Assembly (NCBI RefSeq): GCF_000016385.1
Contig: NC_009376.1
Span: 1,922,001-1,986,000, forward strand
From: Pyrobaculum arsenaticum DSM 13514
GTDB taxonomy: Archaea; Thermoproteota; Thermoprotei; Thermoproteales; Thermoproteaceae
Direction of reading: 5' to 3'
Length of the DNA: 64,000 bases
This document shows, in pieces, positions 35,984 to 44,211 of the stretch. Each line of letters begins with the position of its first letter. The stretch's first letter is position 1. The notes under the pieces were generated by a model, which did no database searches, was not told the origin of the DNA, and worked only from the letters and a program-made list of their open reading frames with translations. Both the position numbers and the translations under genes were made by a program.

Positions 35984-36434
35984 GGCCTCTGCGAGGCGGC
36001 GGCTATTGGTAACTTGTTTAAGGCTGTGAATAGCGGCGTGGAGGTGGATTACGTGGGGCCGTCATGCCGAGGTAAGATCTGCCGTGGATGATGTGGCGAT
36101 CCTCGTAGGGAGGCCGAGTTAGGCCGAGTAGTATGTCCTTATAACGGGGCACCGTCACCGGCGTTGCTCATTGCGGAGGGGGCGCTGGGCCCGACGATCA
36201 GGGCTCCCGTTCATAAGCATCGGACCCACGACGTCGTGATGAAGCTCGGGGCTGGGCGCCCACGTTGACGCGGCTAATCTGCTAAAAAGGGTTTACCGCG
36301 TGGTTGGTGAAGGCGCCGATTCTCCACGTGGCGTTAGGGTCGAGGGCCTCTGCGAGCTGGATTATGATAAGTGGCGACCGCTGTTGATAAAGCCGCCTCT
36401 GCGCCTCTGTTTGTCGGCAAAGGATTTTTCATAA
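35984..36434 (+). pseudogene. remnant of an unidentified gene with several frameshifts
   Basis: Four protein-like stretches follow each other in different plus frames without starts: CEAAAIGNLFKAVNSGVEVD (from about 35990), VRSAVDDVAILVGRPS (about 36070-36120), NGAPSPALLIAEGALGP (about 36125-36270) and DAANLLKRVYRVVGEG through CLSAKDFS, ending at the TAA at 36432-36434. Their order and even spacing suggest one former gene with about three indels. Family not recognised. Reading is by eye; a codon-bias scan would decide. Confidence 0.4.
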
Positions 36435-36463
36435 AGTTTTTATAGGTCCTAGATAATTGTCTT

Positions 36464-37102
36464 ATGGCTACGGAGGAGTTGAGGAGGCGTGTCGATCAGA
36501 TTTGGCAGAGGATTTTCGCCCACCCCTTCGTGGTTGAGCTCTACGCCGGGAGCCTCCCCATGGAGAAGTTTAAGTACTACCTGCTACAGGACTACAACTA
36601 CTTGGTGAACTTTGCCAAGGCCTTGTCCCTGGCGGCGGCGCGGGCCCCCGGGGTGGATCTCATGAAGACGGCGCTGGAGCTGGCTTACGGCACGGTGACG
36701 GGGGAGATGGCGAACTACGAGGCGTTGCTGAGGGAGGTGGGGCTGACGCTCAAGGACGCCGAGGCCGCTGAGCCTAACCGGGTAAACGTGTCGTACATGG
36801 CGTATCTCAAGTCGGTCTGTGCGCTTGAGGGCTTCTACCACTGCATGGCGGCCCTCCTCCCCTGCTTCTGGTCCTATATGGAAATAGCCGAGGTGCACCG
36901 GGAGAAGCTCGCCGCCAACCCCGTGGCGGTTTACAGGAAGTGGGCCTCTGTCTACTTGAGCCAGGAGTACCGGGCACTGGTCTCAAAGCTGAGGGGGGTG
37001 CTAGACGCGTCTGGCCTTTCGGCAGAGGGGCTGTGGCCATACTTCAAGGAGGCGTCAATGTACGAGCTGGAGTTCTGGCAGGCGGCGTATGAGGGTCATT
37101 GA
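36464..37102 (+). CDS. tenA: TenA-family thiaminase-like protein
   Basis: 212 aa, all-helical. FYHCMAALLPCFWSY carries C134 in the LLPCxW motif, the position of the catalytic cysteine of TenA_C (thiaminase II), which salvages thiamin pyrimidine by hydrolysing aminopyrimidines. YLLQDYNYLVNFAKAL and YELEFWQAAY are further family motifs. ATG about 24 nt after GTTTTTATAGG. The next gene overlaps by 14 bp and encodes a paralogue. Confidence 0.85.
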   Translation: MATEELRRRVDQIWQRIFAHPFVVELYAGSLPMEKFKYYLLQDYNYLVNFAKALSLAAARAPGVDLMKTALELAYGTVTGEMANYEALLREVGLTLKDAEAAEPNRVNVSYMAYLKSVCALEGFYHCMAALLPCFWSYMEIAEVHREKLAANPVAVYRKWASVYLSQEYRALVSKLRGVLDASGLSAEGLWPYFKEASMYELEFWQAAYEGH

Positions 37103-37679
37103 GGCGATTAGGAGGGAGCTGGAGCCTTTAAACGCCGAGATACGAGCCGCGCTGAGGCCGAGCAGAGAGGCGCTTGTGAAGTTCGTGGCGAACCAGCTCT
37201 ACATCGTCCCGCACGACTTGAAGGCCCTCTCCGCGGCTATGGCCAAGGCGAGGGAGCCGGACGAGTACCGCTTCGTCAAGGCGCTTGTCGACGGCGACTA
37301 CAACGCCCTACAGCTTTTGTGGGAGCTCGCCGAGGAGGTGGGGGTCTCCTTATCATGGGACGCACTGGACCCGTCGGCCGTTGCCTACACCCACTTCCTC
37401 TCGTGGCTTGCGGTGAACGGCACAATGGGCGACTTGGCAGTGGCCATGACGGTGAACCTCCCCGTCTGGGGGGAGAACTGCCTGGCGCTGGCCAGGTGGG
37501 CCAAGGAGCAGGGCTATAAAAGGCTGGGCTTTCTGGAGATGTTCGCCGGCCCCTACGACCAGCTGGAAGCCGCCGCCGAGGCCATCGCCCAGAGGTACCT
37601 CGACTGGGGGCGCTACAGGTTTGTGGCCAAGGCGATTCAGCGCTACGAGCTGGAGTTTTGGCGCTCGGTGTCGGGCTAG
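37089..37679 (+). CDS. TenA-like paralogue without the catalytic cysteine
   Basis: 196 aa. Same helical fold motifs as the preceding TenA (ELEFWRS at the end, FVANQLYIVPHDLKALS near the start). The LLPCFW motif is here LPVWGE (V126), so the thiaminase II nucleophile is missing; C131 lies five residues further on. Overlaps tenA by 14 bp, so translation is coupled. It may form a heteromer with TenA or bind another ligand. Confidence 0.7.
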   Translation: MRVIEAIRRELEPLNAEIRAALRPSREALVKFVANQLYIVPHDLKALSAAMAKAREPDEYRFVKALVDGDYNALQLLWELAEEVGVSLSWDALDPSAVAYTHFLSWLAVNGTMGDLAVAMTVNLPVWGENCLALARWAKEQGYKRLGFLEMFAGPYDQLEAAAEAIAQRYLDWGRYRFVAKAIQRYELEFWRSVSG

Positions 37680-37742
37680 ATAACCGGCCGCCGGCCTGGC
37701 GTCTGGGATCCCGGGGCCGGGCTTAAATACACTTTCTGGCAT

Positions 37743-37921
37743 CGGCGTTCGGCCCAGCGGCGTCCCCACGGCGCCGGCGATTCTGCCGCCTCTCGCTGGG
37801 CGTATGAACGCCGTTGTTGGAAGCCGGCGTCCTCTTCTGCTATCCAGAGGTCCCGGGACGCGGGGACCCTACCGGCGCTACGGCGCGTGCAGACAGGGCC
37901 GCGTCCGGAAGGCCGGCGGCC
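37743..37921. ncRNA. candidate structured, very GC-rich RNA or element
   Basis: No convincing ORF, yet strong pairing. CGGCGTTC (37743-37750) pairs perfectly with GAACGCCG (37806-37813), and inside it CCCAGCG (37753-37759) with CGCTGGG (37794-37800). Two short hairpins follow (CCTCT/AGAGG, 37831-37850; GGTCCC/GGGACC, 37849-37868, alternative to each other by 2 bp), then GGCCG/CGGCC around CCGG-AAGG-CCGG (37897-37921). In hyperthermophiles structured RNAs stand out by high GC. TTAAATAC at 37722-37730 could be a plus-strand TATA box. Type T RNase P RNA was considered but I could not match its conserved core. Confidence 0.35.
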
Positions 37922-38065
37922 ACCCGACCCGAGCGGAGGCTAAAATACGTCTAAGTATGACAATTGAAGCTAATTGCCTCTTTTCTGCTGTTCTTCCTGG
38001 CGGCGTCGCCTCTTCGTGATGTACAGAGATCCGGGCGAGATTAAATCAAATCGACGCTGGCGACG

Positions 38066-38514
38066 TCATATGAGCCGTTTCAACTTCTCGACGAAGGCTT
38101 GACGTCTTTAACTGCGTCTTTGACAAGCTCCGGCGTGGCCCACGCCTCGTAGAAGTTGGTGTGTAGGCTGTTAGCCGCGTGCCACAGCCTGGCCAACTCG
38201 GCATCTCCAGTCTCTCCCTCAGCTTGGTGACGAAGCGCCACAAATCGCCGTGGCTCTTCAGCTCTTCGCCTCTCTTAGACGCCACTGCGTCCACTATCTG
38301 GGCGGCGGCCCCCCACGCCTTCTCAGAGGCTTGAACGTATCCGCCTTTTTGTGTCAGTTGTTCGGCTTCGCGGAGGTACTTCTCGCAAAGCTTTAGGTGA
38401 AGTTCCACCTTATCATCTGGATCCGCCTCGACGTAGTTAGGGTACCACCCTCTTTTTTGCAAGCTCTCCAATTTTTCTGACGACTCCTTCCGGCACCTCA
38501 AGCCTTATTTCCAC
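38066..38514 (-). pseudogene. PaREP1-family gene with three single-base frameshifts
   Basis: PaREP1 is a Pyrobaculum-rich family of helical, HEPN-like proteins. Pieces in order: IRLEVPEGVVRKIGELA from the GTG at 38514; then, in the next frame, YLREAEQLTQKGGYVQASEK and KRGEELKSHGDLWRFVTKLR; then LARLWHAANSLHTNFYEAW in a third frame; then FVEKLKRLI and TGA (38066-38068). Shifts lie in an A6 run (about 38457-38462), near 38200, and in a C run near 38093. A TATA box (TTATAA, about 38535-38540) still precedes the start by about 24 nt. The only frame of length is 38046-38501. Confidence 0.75.
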
Positions 38515-38678
38515 GTACGTGTCTTATTGACCTGTTATAAACTCATCCTATACCTCGTTTACCACCCCGCTCTCCGCCCCTCGTCGTTTAAGAGTTTCTT
38601 TAAAAAAGTGCCGTTACGTCTTTTGGCTCTTCGCTGTTTTGATAAAATAACTATTTAAAATGGGGAGAGTGGGCGTTT

Positions 38679-40112
38679 ATGGATAGGGTGCTTGTAATTG
38701 GCGATGGGGCTCGGGAACACGCATTGGCGTGGGGGCTTGCGAGGAGCGGGGTTAGGCTCTACGCCTTGATGGGGCACCTCAACCCGGGCGTTGCCCAGCT
38801 GGTGAGGGAGAGCGGGGGGTCGTACCGGCTTGGCTCCCCGACTAGCGCAGCGGAGGCGGTTAAGGCGGCTGAGGAGTTCTCCCCAGACCTAGTGGTGGTT
38901 GGGCCGGAGGAGCCTCTCTTCGCTGGGGTCTCCGACGCGCTTAGGGAGAGAGGCTTCATAACTCTAGGCGCGTCTTCTGGGGTGGCCATTATTGAACAGA
39001 GGAAGGACGTGGCGAGGGGCCTTCAGTGGAAGTACGGAGTCCCCGGGCGGCTGGTATACGGCGTATTCGCAGACGTCGCTGAGGCCTACTCCTTTGCCAA
39101 GGCCCTCGGCTCGGTGGCCATCAAGCCGGTTAGGCAGGCAGGTGGGAAGGGTGTGAGGGTGGTCTACGGGGAGGCCAAGTACCTAGACAGCACGCTTGAC
39201 GAGGTCGTCGCCAGGGGGGCGCAGGAGGCAAAGGCCCAGCTGGCCTCGTACGGGGATGTGCCCCAGGCAGTGCTCGTGGAGGAGGCGGTGTGGGGGGTGG
39301 AGTACACGGTGCAGGCTCTTGTAGACGGCGAATCGGTCTTCGCGTTTCTCCCCGTACAGGACAACCCGCATGCCTACGAGCTTGGCCTTGGCCCGGAGTG
39401 CGGGGGCATGGGCACCGTCTCTCCCCTGCCGTTTATAGAAGAGGGGGAATTCCACGCGGCTGTTGAGGCGATTAAGGCGACGGCTGAGGCCGTGAGGCGC
39501 GAGTTCGGCGTGGAGTACGTGGGCGTCTTAAGTGGGCAGATGATGCTCACGGCAATGGGGCCTGTGGTTATTGAGTACTACAGCAGGTTCGGCGATCCTG
39601 AGGCCCTAAACGCCGTCTACCTCTACGACGGCGATCTCTACGACTTGTTCCTAAAAGCGGCGACTAAAAAGCTACACAAGGCTCAGCGCAGGTTCAAGGC
39701 GGAGTACACCGTGGTGAAGGCAATAGCCCCCCTGGGCTACCCCCTCGACAGGAGGCTGGCCGCGGGTAGGGTTTTCCACGTGGATTGGGACGCGGTGAGG
39801 CGTGCCGGCTGCCTAGTCTTCTTCGGCTCGGCAGAGCCTGCTGAGGGCGGCGGGTACAAGACGCTGGGCTCCCGCGCCGTTGAGATACTCGGCGCTGGGG
39901 CGACGCCAGAGGAGGCCTACGAAAGGGCTGAGAGGTGCGCCGCCGCCGTCAAGGGGGAGGGCCTTTTCTACCGGAGCGACATTGGCTCGCCGGAGTACAT
40001 GGCGGCGATGAAACGCAAAGCGGAACAGGTAAGAGCTGTCTACAAGTGGCGCGGCGAGCGGGGGGAGCGCTTGGTGTGGGAGCCGGGCAAGGGGCTGATC
40101 CGCTTCGGGTGA
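38679..40112 (+). CDS. purD: phosphoribosylamine-glycine ligase (GAR synthetase)
   Basis: 477 aa ATP-grasp enzyme. VLVIGDGAREHALAW, VVGPEEPLFAGV, KPVRQAGGKGV and SRFGDPEALN are the family motifs. Longer than many PurD by about 50 residues. TATA box ATTTAAAA (38653-38660) is 26 nt before the ATG. The purF paralogue begins 2 nt after the stop. Confidence 0.95.
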   Translation: MDRVLVIGDGAREHALAWGLARSGVRLYALMGHLNPGVAQLVRESGGSYRLGSPTSAAEAVKAAEEFSPDLVVVGPEEPLFAGVSDALRERGFITLGASSGVAIIEQRKDVARGLQWKYGVPGRLVYGVFADVAEAYSFAKALGSVAIKPVRQAGGKGVRVVYGEAKYLDSTLDEVVARGAQEAKAQLASYGDVPQAVLVEEAVWGVEYTVQALVDGESVFAFLPVQDNPHAYELGLGPECGGMGTVSPLPFIEEGEFHAAVEAIKATAEAVRREFGVEYVGVLSGQMMLTAMGPVVIEYYSRFGDPEALNAVYLYDGDLYDLFLKAATKKLHKAQRRFKAEYTVVKAIAPLGYPLDRRLAAGRVFHVDWDAVRRAGCLVFFGSAEPAEGGGYKTLGSRAVEILGAGATPEEAYERAERCAAAVKGEGLFYRSDIGSPEYMAAMKRKAEQVRAVYKWRGERGERLVWEPGKGLIRFG

Positions 40113-40113
40113 T

Positions 40114-41250
40114 ATGTCCGCCGGCCTCTTAGCCATTTACAGCTTCGCGGGCGAGATCAACCTATACCCCTTGGTGTACTACGGCCTAAGGGCCATGGCG
40201 AATAGGGGCGATGTCGCTGTGGCATACCTTCTCGGGCGCAGAGGGCTGGAGAGGCTGGAGGTGGACTTGTCGCGGGAGGAGCCCCGCGACGTGCGGGGCG
40301 TGGCGGCGGTGGGCTGCGTCTACACGGAGGACTGCTGCCGCGTTGAGGGGGACGTGGCGTACTGCGCCTTCGGGAGGGGGGAGGTGAAGCCGGGAGCGCC
40401 GTCAGATGCCGCCGCCTATGTTGCGCTGACGGCAGACGGCGTCCTCTACGCGTATCGCCCGCCGAGGCTTTGGCACCTCGCGGTGGGGGTCCACGGCTTC
40501 GACTTCGCGCTTATCGCCACGGAGACAGCCGCCATAGAGGTGCTAGGCGGCGAGGTGAGGAGGAGCTTGAGGGGCGGGGAGCTTCTGAAAATAACCCGCC
40601 TTGGGGTGGTGTCGACAGGAGGCGAACAGCCTGGGGAGGTCTGCGCCATGGAGTACGTCTACTCGTCGCGGCTAGACAGCGAGATCGACGGGGTGGAGGT
40701 GGCCGAGGTGCGGGCGAGGCTGGGGGAAGCCCTCGCCGCTAAGGTGAAAAACAGCTTAGATGTCATAGTTGGAGTTCCGGACACGGGGCTTTACTACGCC
40801 GCATGGGTCGCCGAGAAGCTGGGCGTGCGGCACGTTCCCGGCTTCGTCTCAACCGTGCGCAAGAGAAGTGCTCTTCTCGACGACGTGAGAGACCGGGTCT
40901 CGGCAATTCAGCTCAAGGCCAATGTGGTGAAGCACGCCGCTAGGGGAATGAGAGTTCTCGTAATAGACGACAGCCTAATCAGCGGCCTTACCCTGCGCCA
41001 CATTGCCCAACTCCTCCGCCTGAGGGCCGGCGCCAAGGAGGTGCACGCCGCAGTGGCCGCGCCTCCGCTGAGATCGCAGTGCCCCTACGGCGTCAAGATG
41101 CCGCCTGATAGCCACATGGTATTCAACCACCTCGAACAAGACACGGTCACAAAAGCGCTGGAGCTAGACGGCTTGTACTATTTAACGCTGGAAGAGTTCC
41201 AAAGAGCCATTGGTGTTAGGGTCTGTACGCTTTGTTTTAAGAGGCGCTAG
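40114..41250 (+). CDS. PurF paralogue lacking the glutaminase cysteine
   Basis: 378 aa. The PRPP-binding loop is intact (VLVIDDSLISGLTL), as are GVPDTGLYYAAW and the C-terminal CTLC. The N-terminus reads MSAGLLAIYSF where PurF has MCGI: the nucleophile Cys2 is Ser, and the NRGD site replaces the usual HRG. It therefore cannot hydrolyse glutamine in the usual way. It follows purD by 2 nt, so it belongs to the pathway operon. May be an ammonia-dependent enzyme, a regulatory partner of PurF, or a phosphoribosyltransferase with another acceptor. Confidence 0.8.
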   Translation: MSAGLLAIYSFAGEINLYPLVYYGLRAMANRGDVAVAYLLGRRGLERLEVDLSREEPRDVRGVAAVGCVYTEDCCRVEGDVAYCAFGRGEVKPGAPSDAAAYVALTADGVLYAYRPPRLWHLAVGVHGFDFALIATETAAIEVLGGEVRRSLRGGELLKITRLGVVSTGGEQPGEVCAMEYVYSSRLDSEIDGVEVAEVRARLGEALAAKVKNSLDVIVGVPDTGLYYAAWVAEKLGVRHVPGFVSTVRKRSALLDDVRDRVSAIQLKANVVKHAARGMRVLVIDDSLISGLTLRHIAQLLRLRAGAKEVHAAVAAPPLRSQCPYGVKMPPDSHMVFNHLEQDTVTKALELDGLYYLTLEEFQRAIGVRVCTLCFKRR

Positions 41251-42176
41251 GAAACTCTCACCCCGTCTACCGCGATAGAGCCCTCCGGCTTAACTCTGCC
41301 TATTACTCTTGCAGAGTAACCTAGGTCTTCGAGCCTTCTGACTAAATCGGCAGGTTTGTCCGTAACTAGGGCGATCCCAATGCCCATGTTGAAAACTCGG
41401 TACGCCTCATCTTTTGGCACGCCCTTTTTCAGGACGGCCCTTGCCCAACACGGCAGTTGTCCCAGTTCCAACTCAGCGCCTAAGTTCCCCAGGGCCCTCT
41501 TCAACTTAGTGAAGCCGCCGCCTGTTATGTGAGCCGCCGCCTTGATCAGCCCCTCTTGAAATAGCGGGAGTATCTTGTGATACATGACCACTGGCTGTAA
41601 TAAAGACTCGGCTACGGGGACGCCGCATATCTCTTCATCAAGCCTAAACAGACGGCGTAGTAGAGAGTACCCATTTGCGTGGGGGCCGCTCGACTCGACG
41701 CCCACGACGTAGTCGCCAATAGAAGGCGGCCTAGGAATTGCCTCCCGGACTGCGAGGACTGTGCACACGACGTCAATCCCATTCACGACGTCTGGCATTA
41801 TCGCCGTCTCGCCGCCTAGTATCACCACATCTGCTTCGGCTGAGGCCCTTTCAAGCCCCTTAAGGACCCTCGCCGCCGCGTCTTCTAGGCCGGGGGACAC
41901 AGCGATGTAGTCCACAACAGCAACTGCCTTAAACCCGTCGCATACAACGTCGTTGATGTTGACGGCGAGGCAGTCCCAGCCCGCCACCTCTATCTTACCT
42001 GCCTGGAGTAGCCACACAGTCTTGGTGCCCACGCCGTCTACATGGAGCGCCAAGTCGTGGCTACCTATCTCTATCCACCTGACATAGGCCCCCTCGCCTC
42101 CTGACAAAAGTCGCCGTGCAACAGCGTGTATTGTTTTTTGTTTATCTAGGTCAACCCCTGCGTCTTTATACCTCAT
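41247..42176 (-). CDS. purM: phosphoribosylformylglycinamidine cyclo-ligase (AIR synthetase)
   Basis: 309 aa. Closes the imidazole ring (FGAM to AIR). HVDGVGTKTVW, VNDVVCDGFKA (as INDVVCDGF), ILGGETAIMPDVV and AHITGGGFTKL are typical PurM motifs. ATG overlaps the folD stop (ATGA); the 3' end overlaps the convergent purF paralogue by 4 bp. Confidence 0.94.
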   Translation of the reverse strand: MRYKDAGVDLDKQKTIHAVARRLLSGGEGAYVRWIEIGSHDLALHVDGVGTKTVWLLQAGKIEVAGWDCLAVNINDVVCDGFKAVAVVDYIAVSPGLEDAAARVLKGLERASAEADVVILGGETAIMPDVVNGIDVVCTVLAVREAIPRPPSIGDYVVGVESSGPHANGYSLLRRLFRLDEEICGVPVAESLLQPVVMYHKILPLFQEGLIKAAAHITGGGFTKLKRALGNLGAELELGQLPCWARAVLKKGVPKDEAYRVFNMGIGIALVTDKPADLVRRLEDLGYSARVIGRVKPEGSIAVDGVRVS

Positions 42177-43108
42177 GGCCCCACTATTCTAGAGCTCACG
42201 ACTAATCTGGCTACTTGATACGACGTCCTTATGAGGTTTTTCAACACTCTGGCCCTCGTGGCCAGACCGACGCCGCCTATATTGGGCGTTAGGTACGATG
42301 CCTTCTCCGCCACGGACTTCTCGTCCACATCAAAGTGCCACTTGCCAGAGATGGGGTCTACCTTCCCCCCGACGCCAACCACTACAACGCCCTCCTTTAT
42401 CATCTCGCCGGTGAGGCGCCACGGGTTGTCCCTGTATATCTCAGGCGGCCTCCCGACAGCGGAGATCACAATATCGGCCCTCTTGACGTATGGCTCCCTC
42501 TCTTTAGACAACGCGTGGAGTACAGTCACCGTGGCGTCTAGTTGCATAAGCATCACCGAGAGGGGCTTACCCACAAGCTCCCCCTTGCCGACGACAACGA
42601 CGTCTTTCCCCCTAATCTCTATGCCATACATGCGGAACAGCTCCAGAATCCCCGCAGGCGTGCAGGGAAGGACGTCGTTGTCCAAGTCGAAGCGGTCTAG
42701 GAGCCTCTTCTTGTTGTCAGGCGTCAACGCGTCAACGTCCTTCTCCGGCGAAAGCGCCGCGAAGAGGGCCCTCTCGTCTACAAAGGGCGGTACTGGCTTC
42801 TGGATTATCACGCCAGTTACATCGTCTCTTTTGTTCAAGCTCTCTATGAGCCTAAGCGCCTCCTTCGTCCTCCTCTCTGGAGGCACGTCGTGGAGCTCGT
42901 AGATCTCCGCCTCGCCCCCCACCTCCCTAACGTCCCTCGCCTTGAGCGAGGCGAAGCGCCTCTGCGTCGCCAGCTCTACGGGGTCGTCGTTGAGGAGGAT
43001 AATGGCCAGCTTAGGAGTTATCCCAACCTCCTCAAGCCTTTTAACGTGTTCGCGGGCCCACTCCTTGGCCTGTCTGTGAAGCCCCTCGCCTCTTATCCAC
43101 GTAACCAT
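42173..43108 (-). CDS. folD: methylenetetrahydrofolate dehydrogenase/cyclohydrolase
   Basis: 311 aa from the ATG at 43108 (the frame opens at 43201 but the first 31 codons lie inside purN). Makes formyl-folate precursors for PurN. GVIIQKPVPP, DVDALTPDN, CTPAGILELF, VVVVGKGELVGKP (NADP site) and PNIGGVGLATRA match FolD. It overlaps purN by 16 bp and purM by 4 bp: a purN-folD-purM operon. Confidence 0.93.
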   Translation of the reverse strand: MVTWIRGEGLHRQAKEWAREHVKRLEEVGITPKLAIILLNDDPVELATQRRFASLKARDVREVGGEAEIYELHDVPPERRTKEALRLIESLNKRDDVTGVIIQKPVPPFVDERALFAALSPEKDVDALTPDNKKRLLDRFDLDNDVLPCTPAGILELFRMYGIEIRGKDVVVVGKGELVGKPLSVMLMQLDATVTVLHALSKEREPYVKRADIVISAVGRPPEIYRDNPWRLTGEMIKEGVVVVGVGGKVDPISGKWHFDVDEKSVAEKASYLTPNIGGVGLATRARVLKNLIRTSYQVARLVVSSRIVGP

Positions 43109-43917
43109 GGCGGCAGGATTAAGTGGAGTGGCTTGGTGGCCCACTCCTTGAGCTGATACTCGACGTATATCCTCTGCCTTTCCTCCCAGGCCCTCCTCCA
43201 CGCCTCGTCTACCGTGAGTAAGGCCCTTTTCACGACGATTTCCACCTCCTCCACCTTAATCTTTCCGCCCTCCTCCACCACCCTTGGTGCCTTCACCCGC
43301 TCTTCTCTCAGCTCAAGCAAGCCGTCGGCGACGGCTTGGAGGACTCTGGAGTAGAGCCGGTGCTCAAATATGAGAACCCGATCTGCGATTATTTGCACCT
43401 TCTCCTCAGTGCTGAGCGGCAGAGTGTAAACGTCGGCTATGTAGACAGGCCATTGATCCACAATGGGGCCGCCGTCTACCGACTCGTCCACTACGTGTAC
43501 AGTGGGCCCCGTAACCTTTACCCCGGCGCGATAGATCTCCATGTGGACTCTCATCCCGTACATCCCCTTCCCCCCGGCGAAGGGGAGGAGGGAGGGGTGG
43601 ATGTTGAGGACTAGGTTGAAGCTCTCTATGAACTCCTTGCTTAAGACGTAGTCGTAGCCCGCCAACGCCACCACGTCTACGCCCCGGCCTTCAAGCACCT
43701 CTATCATTTCTCTCTCCCGCTCCCCCCTAGGCACCCCGCGATGTTTTACGAAAACAGCCTCTACACCGTATTTCTCCGCGATCTCGCGCACCGGCGCCTT
43801 CTCGTCGCTGTAGATCAACACAGCCGGCTCTACGCCCTTCAACACGTCTAGCCGTATGTGGTCAAGAATTGCCTTGAAGTTAGTCCCCCGCCACGAGGCT
43901 AAGACTCCCAACTTCAC
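43093..43917 (-). CDS. purN: phosphoribosylglycinamide formyltransferase with C-terminal extension
   Basis: 274 aa. LNIHPSLLPFAGGKGMYG carries the Asn/His pair, and VDGGPIVDQ with its Asp completes the formyl-folate-dependent active site. Typical PurN ends near residue 200; here about 65 charged residues follow (VKAPRVVEEGGKIKVEEVE). GTG start. Promoter TATA lies inside a perfect palindrome at 43931-43950. First gene of the purN-folD-purM operon. Confidence 0.92.
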   Translation of the reverse strand: MKLGVLASWRGTNFKAILDHIRLDVLKGVEPAVLIYSDEKAPVREIAEKYGVEAVFVKHRGVPRGEREREMIEVLEGRGVDVVALAGYDYVLSKEFIESFNLVLNIHPSLLPFAGGKGMYGMRVHMEIYRAGVKVTGPTVHVVDESVDGGPIVDQWPVYIADVYTLPLSTEEKVQIIADRVLIFEHRLYSRVLQAVADGLLELREERVKAPRVVEEGGKIKVEEVEIVVKRALLTVDEAWRRAWEERQRIYVEYQLKEWATKPLHLILPPWLRG

Positions 43918-43930
43918 GTTTCCATTTAAG

Positions 43931-43950
43931 CTGAAAAATAAATTTTTCAG
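43931..43950. promoter_or_regulatory. 20-bp perfect palindrome over the purN TATA box
   Basis: CTGAAAAAT, two bases, ATTTTTCAG: nine-base arms without a mismatch. The minus-strand TATA (AAATTTATTT) sits inside it, 26 nt from the purN GTG. This is the position expected for a repressor operator, though A+T-rich promoters make some symmetry by chance. Confidence 0.4.
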
Positions 43951-44211
43951 AGGATATGCCTACAGAGTTTACCCTATGATATTTAAGTGAATACCTAAAG
44001 ACATAAACGCCTGTTGCCACAGCTAGAGACGGGGCGTCGTCAGCTTTGCGGAGAGATTACGCCCCTCACCGGGCGCCCCTACCGCGTTGATGGCACAGCC
44101 TCCGCCTACGTCAAAGGCGTTTACGCCCCTTACTAAATAGCTTGCTTGGCTCGTTGGCCGCGTGTTGAGTAGCTCCGTATTGTTAGTGTTGTATTATGGG
44201 ACACGCGAAAG

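Noticed and set aside
36236..36290. GTGATGA followed by TTGA, a possible third C/D box sRNA
   Set aside because: No D' and C' boxes at the required spacing, and the C-to-D distance is wrong.
37804..38019. 71-codon plus-strand frame
   Set aside because: Covers the GC-rich hairpin region, has Arg/Gly-rich content and no promoter spacing.
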